From: Acidobacteriota bacterium
GTDB taxonomy: Bacteria > Acidobacteriota > Blastocatellia > RBC074
NCBI GenBank assembly: GCA_016710075.1
Contig: JADJLO010000010.1
Span: 1 to 41,228, forward strand
Length of the DNA stretch: 41,228 nt
Reading direction: 5' to 3'
Shown here: positions 18,273-25,812 of the stretch, piece by piece
Numbering within the stretch: the stretch's first letter is position 1
Layout: the number at the start of each line of letters is the position of its first letter
Notes under the pieces: model-generated
Told to the model about the DNA's origin: nothing
The model's input: the letters and a program-made list of their open reading frames with translations, nothing else
Databases searched by the model: none
Made by a program: the position numbers and the translations under genes

Positions 18273-18382
18273 ATGTTATAAGCGCGGGGCACGTGCTTCG
18301 GGGATGGGCTACAAAGCCCGTGTGAACCGAGAAGAATCCCCCACTATAGCCGGTCATACGGTTTAGTGGGGGAGGTGTCAAT
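18273..18382 (+). ncRNA. Orphan omega-RNA-like / IS200-IS605 right-end-like structure, no tnpB
   Basis: A GC-rich structured stretch reads GCGCGGGGCACGTGCTTCGG, GATGGGCTACAAAGCCCGTG, then TGAACCGAGAAGAATCCCCC. It ends with the hairpin CCCCCACTA...TAGTGGGGG and GAGGTGTCAA. The GGGCT/AGCCC pairing, the GTGAACC-GAGAAGAATCCCC block and the GGGGGAGGTGTCAA end resemble the 3' ends of IS200/IS605-family elements whose transcript is the guide scaffold (omega RNA) of TnpB. No tnpB or tnpA reading frame is near. A 9-bp direct repeat TATTGCCTG flanks it (18264-18272, 18392-18400). It ends about 33 nt before the sigma-factor start, so it may alternatively be a structured leader. The family assignment is from remembered pattern, not a search. 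Confidence 0.5.
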
Positions 18383-18414
18383 GCCTGTTCTTATTGCCTG
18401 TTAAGGATTGAATC

Positions 18415-19554
18415 TTGAGCACAGCCAACTTTTTCAGAAAAAGATCGGTCAACCCGCTGATTAACCAGCCGATTAATCCGGAATCTGAGGTGATCGACCT
18501 GTTGACTGATAGCGACAGAGTCTCCGAAGAGATGATCGCGAAATATGCCGATCCCGTCATCAGGCGAGTACTGATCCAAAGGCTGAGGCTCTATCTCGGC
18601 GCCTGCCGGACGAGCCCTGTGGCGCCCGAATCCGAGGACCTCTATCAGACGATTGTCCTCAAGCTCATCAACAGCATTCTGACCGGAGACGGGAACTTCC
18701 TGCCGAAGACTCCTGATGAGATGAAGCGTTATGTCGCAGCCATCGCCCATAACGTCTGCAATGATGCCCTGAGGATCAAATACCCTGGCAGGCACCGGAT
18801 CAAGACACAGATCAGGGATCTCTTCAGGCGGCACCCGAAACTGGATTCCTGGAAATCCGATGATCAGATTCTATGCGGATTCAAAAGCCGGCCGGGCCGG
18901 CCGGGCCTGAATGAAAACTGCCGGAATGAGAGCTGGAAAATAACCGGGCTGATCTCGGAGCTGGAAGAGGAGCAATCGATGAGGGTGATAGCCGGGTTCA
19001 GACGCACTTATACCGATTCCAGCAGGTTATCGACGCTGGTTCAGGAGATTCTGCGGTGGAGCGAGGGGCCGGTCGAACTGGATAATCTGGTCTTTCTGGT
19101 GGCCACGGTCCAGGGGATCAAGGACCAGCCCGCCGAATCAATCGATGATCTGGTATTGCCCGATCGAGTGAGCGACTCGGCCCAGCGCCGCCTTGAGGAG
19201 GCGCTGGCGACCGCCCAGATACTCGGCGGAATCTGGGAGGATGCCTGCCGTCTCCCCGGCGACCAGCGTCGTGTCTTCATTCTGATGAGCAGCGATCACC
19301 TGGGTGAGAGCCTTGTTCACAGGCTGTTGCGCAGCCGTATAGTCAGGCTCTCGGATCTCTGCGACGGGCTGGGGCTGACTGCTGATGGGCTGCTCGAGAT
19401 CTGGAACGATCTGCCGATGAATGCCGCCGCCATCGCCGGTTTCATGCAGACCACGCCCACAATGATCGCCAAGTGGCGTCACCGCGCCGGCAGCAAGATG
19501 AAGATCTGCCGGGCATCAAGAGTAAACAGACAATTAAAGAATACCTCGAAGTGA
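18415..19554 (+). CDS. RNA polymerase sigma-70-like (ECF-related) factor with long central region
   Basis: The start is a TTG preceded by AAGGA; no early ATG exists. Region 2 features are at about 75-125: EDLYQTIVLKLINSILTG and DEMKRYVAAIAHNVCNDALR. A segment RIKTQIRDLFRRHPKLDSW followed by CGF recalls a branch of atypical sigma factors found in Acidobacteria. The last part, DLPMNAAAIAGFMQTTPTMI then AKWRHRAGSKM, looks like a region 4 helix-turn-helix. Between the two lies an unusually long insertion of roughly 150 residues. At 379 residues it is about twice an ordinary ECF factor. The partner anti-sigma gene begins 5 bp downstream, so they are translationally close. It probably responds to an envelope or extracellular cue. 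Confidence 0.75.
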   Translation: MSTANFFRKRSVNPLINQPINPESEVIDLLTDSDRVSEEMIAKYADPVIRRVLIQRLRLYLGACRTSPVAPESEDLYQTIVLKLINSILTGDGNFLPKTPDEMKRYVAAIAHNVCNDALRIKYPGRHRIKTQIRDLFRRHPKLDSWKSDDQILCGFKSRPGRPGLNENCRNESWKITGLISELEEEQSMRVIAGFRRTYTDSSRLSTLVQEILRWSEGPVELDNLVFLVATVQGIKDQPAESIDDLVLPDRVSDSAQRRLEEALATAQILGGIWEDACRLPGDQRRVFILMSSDHLGESLVHRLLRSRIVRLSDLCDGLGLTADGLLEIWNDLPMNAAAIAGFMQTTPTMIAKWRHRAGSKMKICRASRVNRQLKNTSK

Positions 19555-19558
19555 TGTT

Positions 19559-20843
19559 ATGAATTTTACCGAACATATAGCGGAAGCCGATCTGAAGCTT
19601 TTCGGGCAGGGCATTCTCCCGGCCGGAGAGATGCTGCTCATTGCCGGACATCTTGAAAACTGTTCGGACTGCAGCCTGTCCCACGGCCTTGAGAGCCGGA
19701 GCCTGCCCCGCACCTTATCCAATGCCAGCGACTCGCTCACAGGATTTGTGACCGGGAGGCATCTCGATTACCAGGAGTTTTCAGGCTATCTCGATAACTA
19801 TCTTGTGGAGCACGAAATCCGGGAGATCGAGCTTCATTTGAGCCTCTGCCGGGACTGTCTGGAAGAGCTTGAATCTCTGAAAAATCAGAGGATGGAAGAT
19901 GTCCGGTACTCCCCTCCCGCCGGGTTAAGGGCCCGGTCCTTTAAATTTCCTGAATTCAGGCTGCCGCCACTCTATCTGGCTGCAATTGCAGCGGTCACTG
20001 CCGCCATCCTTGGCGCCGGCGCTTATTACCTATTCTCGATCCGGGCGGCAAGGAATGCCTCTGATCTGATCGTCAACAAACCCGTACCTGCCGCCGTTGA
20101 GAAATCAATTTCGCCCCGAAGCGAACAGCAATCCGCCGAAGCTGCCGGTCTCAAATCCGCCAGATCCGCCAGATCCGGCCAGCGGAAGCTCGGATAGTCC
20201 GATTCTCAACCTCAATCAATTGAAACTGGATATCACTCAAATTCAAAATGGTGGAGAGTTGGCTGAACCACAGCCCCTGACTGAACTCGATATCGGCGAT
20301 CTGAGCGAGCGCGGAGAATCCGATAACAGCATCAATCTCAGACTCGGCAGTCCTCGAAGAACCAGAGTCAGGGATCAAAGTCCGGTCTTCCGCTGGACCT
20401 CAGACAAGACCGAAGCCAGTTTTGTGGTGACCGTAGTCGATGAGATGTTCAATCCCGTCGCCGAGAGCCCCCAATTGCCGGTGGCCGAATGGCGGATCGA
20501 TAAGCAGCTCAAACGCGGGTCAGTCTATATCTGGCAGGTGACGGCCTTCCTGCCTCATCAGAAATCGCCGATCTCTCAAAGCAGCATGGTCAAATTCAAA
20601 GTCATCTCGAATCACCAGTTGAATGACTTGAAAGTGGCTGAAGGCAGGTTGATCTCGCCACTCGAACGCGGGATCTTCTATTACAAGTCAGGAATGCTTG
20701 AAGAGGCCCGAAGCGAGATCGGCAGGTACATCTCGGAAAATCCGGAACAGTCCGGTATCGAAAACTGGTTCAGCCGGGTATTCCTGCATGGAGTACCGTG
20801 GGCGGTTTTGCCCGGTAACAAAGACACCCGGCTGAAGGAGTAA
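19559..20843 (+). CDS. Membrane anti-sigma factor with two zinc-finger-like motifs and a periplasmic C-terminal domain, frameshifted
   Basis: Two HxxxC-x2-C motifs of the zf-HC2 type are visible: AGHLENCSDC (about 34-43) and ELHLSLCRDCLEEL (about 84-97). A single transmembrane helix follows, LYLAAIAAVTAAILGAGAYY. The frame ends early at 20197. A second frame carries the proline-rich linker SNPPDPPDPASG, a beta-sandwich-like domain (SPVFRWTSDK, SVYIWQVTAF) and a helical tail (GIFYYKSGMLEEARSEIGRY), to 20843. An indel near the CCCC at 20115 would join them into about 427 residues. The layout suggests cytoplasmic sigma binding and periplasmic sensing. The second part could be a separate gene, but it has no ribosome-binding site. 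Confidence 0.7.
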
Positions 20844-20879
20844 CTCCAAACAGGCGCATGGAGTTACTCCTTCAGCCGG
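20828..20879. terminator. Perfect 20-bp inverted repeat over the anti-sigma stop codon (GGAGTT-palindrome relative)
   Basis: CCGGCTGAAGGAGTAACTCC (20828-20847) pairs exactly with GGAGTTACTCCTTCAGCCGG (20860-20879) around a 12-nt loop. The TAA stop of the anti-sigma gene lies in the left arm. It separates convergent genes and so probably terminates transcription. Its CATGGAGTTACTCCTTCAG arm resembles the CATGGAGTTCCGCCTTCAG repeats at 24.5 and 32.1 kb. Confidence 0.75.
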
Positions 20880-20948
20880 AACTCGTGGCTATCAAGAATT
20901 CCACCCCCCTCACCTCCATGATACAAGGCGGTTCTTCCTGCATGCTTG

Positions 20949-21413
20949 CTATTTCCCGCCCGAGGACTCCCTGAGCACACACCAGACCAGAAACCTGTCA
21001 TCCCCGGTGCGATTGCCTGTGACATCGATGCCCCCGACATCGCTTCCACTTTCATAGTTGAAATAGAAGCTGTTGTTGGAATAGCCCTGCCCGGTGAGTC
21101 TGTTTCCTGAATTGGTCAACTTTTGCTCGATCTTTGATTTTAGCTGATCAAGAAACTCTTTCGGCTGAAAGGTTCCTTTTACGGCGTCAGGAATGGTCAA
21201 CTCCACGCTGAATTCGCGTCTTTGTTTGAGTGGAGGTCCCGCTGAGCCCATCGAGCCGGTTCGAAACTCCAGGCCGCTCTTATCCATCTCCCTGATGGTG
21301 TTATCGAGTGAAAAACTTTCCAGGAAGCCGACATGCGGAGCTTTGGTTTCGTTCTTGAAGCTGCATCCGGAGATGGCAACTACGAAAATAATAAAACTGA
21401 TCGTTTTTTTCAT
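20949..21413 (-). CDS. Putative lipoprotein of unknown function
   Basis: The 154-residue product begins MKKTISFIIFVVAISGCSFK, a lipoprotein signal with lipobox ISGC. The mature part contains a beta-rich region with QPKEFLDQLKSKIEQKL and ends VWCVLRESSGGK. I recognise no named domain. It is the last gene of an apparent minus-strand operon behind the VIT-family transporter (38 bp gap) and the pentaheme cytochrome. GAGGG lies before the ATG. Confidence 0.65.
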   Translation of the reverse strand: MKKTISFIIFVVAISGCSFKNETKAPHVGFLESFSLDNTIREMDKSGLEFRTGSMGSAGPPLKQRREFSVELTIPDAVKGTFQPKEFLDQLKSKIEQKLTNSGNRLTGQGYSNNSFYFNYESGSDVGGIDVTGNRTGDDRFLVWCVLRESSGGK

Positions 21414-21451
21414 TTAATCAACCCTCGTTAGGAAGAATAATTTTTTGTAAC

Positions 21452-22150
21452 TCAGTGCGTCAACAAGCGGGCGATACCGTAAGCAGTGGCGGCGGCGAGG
21501 CCTCCGATGAGCAGCGTCTGGAAGGCGCTTCTCAATGGCTTCATCCCGGTAAACCTTCCCTTGATGTATCCGAAGATAAAAAGGGCGATCAGCGTGGCGA
21601 GGGCCGAATAGATAAGTGCAGTTTGAGCATTGGCCGTGGCCATATAGGGCGCCAGGGGGATGATGCCGCCGGCGATGTAGGCTCCGGCAATGGTCAGAGC
21701 GCTGATCAGTGCGCGTTTGGGATCCGGTTTTTCCAGGCCCAGTTCGTAGCGCATCATAAACTCCGCCCATGAATCAGGGCGGCGGCTCAGAGCTTCGACT
21801 ATCGGCGCGACCTCGGCCTCTGTCAATCCATAAGACTCGAAGATCATTGCCACTTCTTCGCGCTCTGTCTCAGGCGTGTGCCCGATTTCGTGATGTTCGC
21901 GCGCCAGTTCGCTGGCGTAGTGCTCGGCGTCGCTTTTGGCTGCGAGGTAACCTCCAAGGCCCATGGCAATCGATCCCGCTGCAATCTCGGCGAAACCGGC
22001 CGTCAGAATGATCGCTGCTGAATCGACCGCTCCGGTCAGCCCTGCTGCCAGGGCAAAGGGAACTGTCAAGCCGTCAGACATTCCTATGACAATGTCCCGG
22101 ATCGCTGCCCCGGCGGTGAAATGTTTTTCGACATGTGGTGTGGTTGGCAT
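21452..22150 (-). CDS. VIT1/CCC1-family iron/manganese transporter
   Basis: A 232-residue membrane protein of the VIT family. The N-terminal hallmark IRDIVIGMSDGLTVPFALAA is followed by GFAEIAAGSIAMGLGGYLAA. A cytoplasmic acidic/His-rich helical section (HEIGHTPETEREEVAMIFES) corresponds to the metal-binding region. Three more hydrophobic segments close the protein (ALIYSALATLIALFIFGYI). The family moves Fe2+ or Mn2+ out of the cytosol or into a compartment. AAGGAAG precedes the ATG. Its position between a pentaheme cytochrome gene and a lipoprotein gene suggests a metal/redox unit. Confidence 0.88.
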   Translation of the reverse strand: MPTTPHVEKHFTAGAAIRDIVIGMSDGLTVPFALAAGLTGAVDSAAIILTAGFAEIAAGSIAMGLGGYLAAKSDAEHYASELAREHHEIGHTPETEREEVAMIFESYGLTEAEVAPIVEALSRRPDSWAEFMMRYELGLEKPDPKRALISALTIAGAYIAGGIIPLAPYMATANAQTALIYSALATLIALFIFGYIKGRFTGMKPLRSAFQTLLIGGLAAATAYGIARLLTH

Positions 22151-22177
22151 TTGCTTCCTTTTAAAAATAGTTGCTGA

Positions 22178-22978
22178 CTACAAACCTCGTTTGGCCAGTC
22201 TGTTTTTGACCTTTGAGCCTTCCAGGAAGGCCTGGTCAGCCATGGCCCTTGAATCCTTCAGATTGAATTCGTGATAAGAGCGCTTGGCGTTTTTAAGGAT
22301 GGCTTCAAGCCGCTGCAGTTCGGCCACTTCAGAGTTGAGGTTGATCCGTTTTTTTCGGCCTTCCTTGACGAGAAAGTAAGACCAGTCGATAACCTCGTCG
22401 GCACGAGTGAAAGCCGCTACGACATCTCCGGCTTTGACCGGGATATCCGTGCTTTTTGGAGCGGTTCCATCCGATTTGTGGCAAGCGGCGCAAAGCCTGG
22501 CCGTATCAGGCGGCCAGTAAACCACATTGGCTGCCATGTGCAGGTGGCAGGTATTGCAACTGGCGCTGAAATCCGGGCCATTCATCTGTTTGAAGTGATC
22601 GCTTTTGACGAATGCGTCACTGATGGCCTGATGACATTTTCCGCAAGTACCGGGCTGATTTTTTTGATAAAGAGTACTTTCGGGAGACGATGGATTGGCT
22701 ACCCCCGCATGAGCCGCTGCCTTGTCTTTAGCCAGAGGATTGCCGCCATGGCATTTATCACAGGTGACGCCGGTTCTTTCGTGAGATGAGTTCATCCAAT
22801 CGTAGAATTTGGCGCTTAACCGGACAGGATCGGTTATCCTTGAATGGCAGATGACGCAATTATTGCTGCGGTATGTCGAAAGATGACTGCGGGTGACTCC
22901 CTTTTGCGCATTGACAGCCGGAAGTACCGCGGTGGCAAGAATGAAAATAGAGATTACGGACAGCTTTAGTCCAGCCAT
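22178..22978 (-). CDS. Periplasmic pentaheme c-type cytochrome
   Basis: A signal peptide (VISIFILATAVLPAVNAQ) precedes five CxxCH haem sites: CVICH 41-45, CDKCH 73-77, CGKCH 112-116, CNTCH 141-145 and CAACH 163-167. The C-terminal third has no haem sites and is Lys/Arg-rich, with SEVAELQRLEAILKNAKRSY. The 266-residue length and spacing resemble small NapC/NrfH-unrelated periplasmic multihaem carriers, but I cannot name the subfamily. GGAGG lies about 10 nt before the ATG. It is first gene of the minus-strand unit with the VIT transporter and lipoprotein; electron transfer coupled to metal handling is inferred. Confidence 0.88.
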   Translation of the reverse strand: MAGLKLSVISIFILATAVLPAVNAQKGVTRSHLSTYRSNNCVICHSRITDPVRLSAKFYDWMNSSHERTGVTCDKCHGGNPLAKDKAAAHAGVANPSSPESTLYQKNQPGTCGKCHQAISDAFVKSDHFKQMNGPDFSASCNTCHLHMAANVVYWPPDTARLCAACHKSDGTAPKSTDIPVKAGDVVAAFTRADEVIDWSYFLVKEGRKKRINLNSEVAELQRLEAILKNAKRSYHEFNLKDSRAMADQAFLEGSKVKNRLAKRGL

Positions 22979-23197
22979 TTTACAGATTCCTCCAATGATC
23001 CTTTAGTCGCCGGCAGCGTATGAAAACCGTTTACTGCGAAAACTCACACAGCTGATGTGGGAAATCACGCACATTTGGCAGCCGGCAACTATTTATTCTA
23101 TGTAAAAACACGAATTAAGCCAGACCTTAACGACTTCTGAGCGAAGGAACAGAATTTGCACTGTAAGTTCGGCTAAACCAGTAGAATGGAGGATCAT

Positions 23198-23551
23198 ATG
23201 GTCGATCAGCAGAATATTAGACAGATATTGACGGCTCGTTATGACGAGATAGTCGCGCGGCTGGAGAAAGTTGACCGCGACATAAGACATGTCAGCCAGC
23301 CGCTGGACAGAATCATGGATGAGCAGTCACTGGAACTTCAGAATGATGAAGTGCTCGGCGCGCTGGATGATTCTATCCGCGATGAGATCAAACATATAAA
23401 GCGGACTTTGGAGAGACTCGATAAGGGCAAATATGGGGTGTGTGAGATCTGCTCAAAGGTGATACCCGACAGGAGGCTTGAAGTCGTCCCCTACGCGACA
23501 ACCTGCGTTGAGTGTGAAGCGAAGTCTGAAAGCCATAAACCCGTCAAATAA
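23198..23551 (+). CDS. DksA/TraR-type C4 zinc finger protein
   Basis: A 117-residue protein with a long N-terminal helix pair (ILTARYDEIVARLEKVDRDI) and a C-terminal C4 zinc finger CEIC...CVEC in the usual DksA context (KGKYGVCEICSKVIPDRRL). The start at ATG 23198 is chosen because GGAGGA sits 4-5 nt upstream; the earlier ATG at 23186 overlaps that Shine-Dalgarno sequence. DksA-like proteins bind RNA polymerase through the secondary channel. The coiled-coil tip residues of true DksA (DxxDxA) are not obvious, so a regulatory role is likely but the exact effect is unknown. It overlaps nothing and is followed 16 bp later by the macro-domain gene. Confidence 0.85.
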   Translation: MVDQQNIRQILTARYDEIVARLEKVDRDIRHVSQPLDRIMDEQSLELQNDEVLGALDDSIRDEIKHIKRTLERLDKGKYGVCEICSKVIPDRRLEVVPYATTCVECEAKSESHKPVK

Positions 23552-23567
23552 GCATCGGAGGCATGTC

Positions 23568-24060
23568 GTGATACAGGAAGTCAGCGGAGACATTTTGTAT
23601 ACGAGTGCGCAGGTAATCGCCCATGGTGTGGCTCCAAACGACCATTTCAATGTGGGGTTGGCACTGAGCCTGCGCGAATACTGGCCGAAAATGTATCAGG
23701 ACTTTCGTCATTATTGTCACGTCAGGAGCCCGAAACCCGGGGGTGTCTGGGTCTGGGCTGGATCGAACGGTAAGATCATTGCCAGTCTTTTAACCAGGGA
23801 CGCCCCAATGGGAATCCACGGCTTCTCCTGGAAAGGCAACGCTCCACAACATCAACAACGCCTTGAAGGAACTGCGAAAAGTTGCTCAATCCCAGAAATA
23901 TGCCAGTATCGCCCTGCCGCGACTTGCCTGTGGAATGGGAGGACTGATCTGGGAAGATGTCTATCCATTGATCACAAAACATCTGGAAGATCTCGGCATT
24001 CCTGTTTTCGTATACAGTAATTACAGCAAGCGTGTGAGGGCCGTCGAAAAGTTCAAATGA
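23568..24060 (+). CDS. Macro-domain protein (ADP-ribose/Appr-1-p binding), one frameshift
   Basis: The start is GTG 23568 with GGAGG six nt upstream. The N-terminus IQEVSGDILYTSAQVIAHGV is the macro strand-helix start, followed by APNDHFNVGLALSLREYWPK, a variant of the usual N-x-x-G-x-G-x-A-L loop. A missing base near 23826 must be restored to continue with PGKATLHNINNALKELRKVA. The end has the conserved IALPRLACGMGGLIWEDVYP and a final VFVYS. The length of about 163 residues fits a single macro domain of the TARG1/DarG-like kind that removes ADP-ribose. It may be co-transcribed with the DksA-like gene. No ADP-ribosyltransferase partner is visible. Confidence 0.75.
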
Positions 24061-24103
24061 GCAGGATTGCGGACATACAGGTTCTGCCTGCCTGGGGGCT
24101 ATT

Positions 24104-24529
24104 ATGATGACTAAAAAAATGAGAAATCTGCTTATTGGAGTCGTCGTTCTGCTGGCGGTTCTGCTCACTGCTTTTGCCATGTTTGAAATGGCTGCCGCAG
24201 CCGGACAGGCCGGAAATCAAATGAAGATGCAACTCGGCCAGGGCCAGAAAATATACATGCAATATTGTGCAAGCTGTCATGGAACGGATGCCACGGGCAA
24301 AGGTCCCGTGGCGATTGCCCTCAGAGTACCGCCTACAGATCTGACAAGAATCAGTAAAGAAAACGGGAAATTCCCCATCGAAAAGCTTCAGGCATCCATA
24401 TCCGGGGAGAATGCGCTGCCGGTCCACGGAAATAGAGATATGCCTGTCTGGGGCGGCACACTCAACAGGAACCAGATTGCTCTGCTGGTGAAATATATTG
24501 AATCTATTCAAAAACCGTTTTCTATCTAA
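24104..24529 (+). CDS. Monohaem cytochrome c
   Basis: A 141-residue protein with an uncleaved or cleavable N-terminal hydrophobic segment (LLIGVVVLLAVLLTAFAMF). A single CASCH haem site follows (residues 55-59, KIYMQYCASCHGTDATGKG). A likely axial Met lies in RDMPVWGG near 112, and the closing helix IALLVKYIESIQ is typical of class I cytochrome c. It faces the periplasm. It is 44 bp downstream of the macro-domain gene and is followed by an inverted repeat. Confidence 0.85.
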   Translation: MMTKKMRNLLIGVVVLLAVLLTAFAMFEMAAAAGQAGNQMKMQLGQGQKIYMQYCASCHGTDATGKGPVAIALRVPPTDLTRISKENGKFPIEKLQASISGENALPVHGNRDMPVWGGTLNRNQIALLVKYIESIQKPFSI

Positions 24530-24535
24530 AAGTTT

Positions 24536-24607
24536 GGAGTTCCTGCATGGAGTTCCTGCATGGAGTTCCGCCTTCAGGGCAAGCGTCGCCTGAAGGCGGA
24601 ACTCCAT
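24536..24607. repeat. GCATGGAGTTCC repeat cluster with 19-bp palindrome
   Basis: Two tandem GGAGTTCCTGCAT units (24536-24548, 24549-24561) run into a perfect palindrome. Its left arm is ATGGAGTTCCGCCTTCAGG (24560-24578), its loop 10 nt and its right arm CCTGAAGGCGGAACTCCAT (24589-24607). It lies between the cytochrome stop and the oxidase start. Because it carries ATG GAG TTC CGC it creates a false N-terminal extension of the following gene. Confidence 0.85.
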
Positions 24608-24646
24608 CGGGGACTCCAGGGGAACCCCACTATGGAGATTTTGCGG

Positions 24647-25786
24647 ATGAGTCAAAGATACGATGTTGTGATTGCGGGGCTCGGCGCGATGGGCAGTTCC
24701 GCCGCTTATCATCTAGCCAGATCCGGCTTGAAAATTCTGGGTCTTGACAGGTTCGCTCCTCCGCATAATCAGGGCTCATCGCATGGGCAGACGCGAATCA
24801 TTCGCGAAGCCTACTGGGAGCATCCTTTATATGTGCCACTGGTAAGGCGCGCCTATGATTATTGGGCTGAACTTGAGCGAGAGTCCGGCCGGACGCTTTT
24901 TCGCAGGACCGGCGGTTTGATGATCGGGATGCCGGATGAAGAGTTGATTGCGGGGACTTTGAAATCGATCAGCGAGCATCAGATAGCGCATGAAGTAATC
25001 GGCGTCGAAGAGATAAACCGGCGCTATCCGGCGATCACCATCAGCAATGAGAAGGCGATCGGAGTGCTTGAGCACAGGGCCGGAATCCTCTTTCCCGAGA
25101 TTTGCATAGAGGCGCATCTGGATCTGGCCCGAAGGCATGGCGCGGAGCTGCTTTTTGATGAACCGGTCACAGGCTGGGAGATTGAGGGAGAGGGCATCAG
25201 GGTTTCGACTTCGAAGAGTGAATACAGTGCCGGTCGATTACTGATTTCGGCGGGAGCATGGGCGAGCGGTTTGATGCACAATTTGAGCCTTCCCCTGGCC
25301 GTCGAGCGTCAGGTGCTTTTATGGTTCAAACCCGCAGGCAACCCCGCTTTGTTCAGACCCGAAAAGTTTCCGATTTTCCTCTGGGGCTACAAACCAGGCC
25401 ATATGATTTATGGATTCCCCGATCTCGGCGAAGGACTGAAAATAGCGTTTCACCATAACGGGCAGACCGTCACGCCTGAAAGCATCAACCGGTCAGTCAG
25501 CCCTCAAGAGGTCGAATCTCACAGAGCTATTCTCAGACAATTCCTGCCGGAGGCCAATGGCGATCTTCTCAACAGCGCCGTTTGCATGTATACCAATACC
25601 CCTGATGAACATTTCCTTATCGACTTTCATCCTGAAAGCGATCGGGTTTTGATCGCCAGTCCCTGTTCGGGACATGGCTTCAAGTTTTCAAGCGTTATTG
25701 GCGGGATTCTTTGCGATTTACTGACTGAAGGGGAATCATCATTCGATTTAAGTCCTTTCAGACTGGATCGACCCGGGCTATCGTAA
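24647..25786 (+). CDS. Monomeric sarcosine oxidase / N-methyl-L-tryptophan oxidase-like flavoprotein
   Basis: A 379-residue FAD enzyme. The dinucleotide motif is VVIAGLGAMGSSAAYHLARS, followed by the hallmark GSSHGQTRIIREAYWEHPLY. The probable covalent FAD site is C313 in VCMYTNTPDEHFLIDFHPES, and SGHGFKFSSVIGGILCDL follows, the usual C-terminal order. These enzymes oxidise N-methyl amino acids to the amine, formaldehyde and H2O2. Start 24647 is preferred because GGAG lies 9 nt upstream. The longer frame from 24560 translates the palindromic repeat and is not expected to be real. Confidence 0.88.
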   Translation: MSQRYDVVIAGLGAMGSSAAYHLARSGLKILGLDRFAPPHNQGSSHGQTRIIREAYWEHPLYVPLVRRAYDYWAELERESGRTLFRRTGGLMIGMPDEELIAGTLKSISEHQIAHEVIGVEEINRRYPAITISNEKAIGVLEHRAGILFPEICIEAHLDLARRHGAELLFDEPVTGWEIEGEGIRVSTSKSEYSAGRLLISAGAWASGLMHNLSLPLAVERQVLLWFKPAGNPALFRPEKFPIFLWGYKPGHMIYGFPDLGEGLKIAFHHNGQTVTPESINRSVSPQEVESHRAILRQFLPEANGDLLNSAVCMYTNTPDEHFLIDFHPESDRVLIASPCSGHGFKFSSVIGGILCDLLTEGESSFDLSPFRLDRPGLS

Positions 25787-25812
25787 AAAAAAGAATCAGG
25801 AGGAACGCAGGA

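Noticed and set aside
18241..18400. Group II intron end or cobalamin riboswitch
   Set aside because: The GAGAAGAATCCCCC...GGGGGAGGTGTCAA order fits an IS200/IS605 right end better; no intron domain V or B12 box could be seen.
23186..23197. Earlier ATG start (23186) for the DksA-like protein
   Set aside because: That ATG overlaps the GGAGGA Shine-Dalgarno sequence which serves the ATG at 23198.
24560..24646. Upstream extension of the sarcosine-oxidase frame (MEFRLQGK...)
   Set aside because: These codons are the palindromic repeat itself; a good ribosome-binding site and the FAD motif support the start at 24647.
24053..24712. 219-codon minus-strand frame across the cytochrome gene and the palindrome
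   Set aside because: It reads through the repeat and antisense to a cytochrome with a clear CxxCH site; no coding features.
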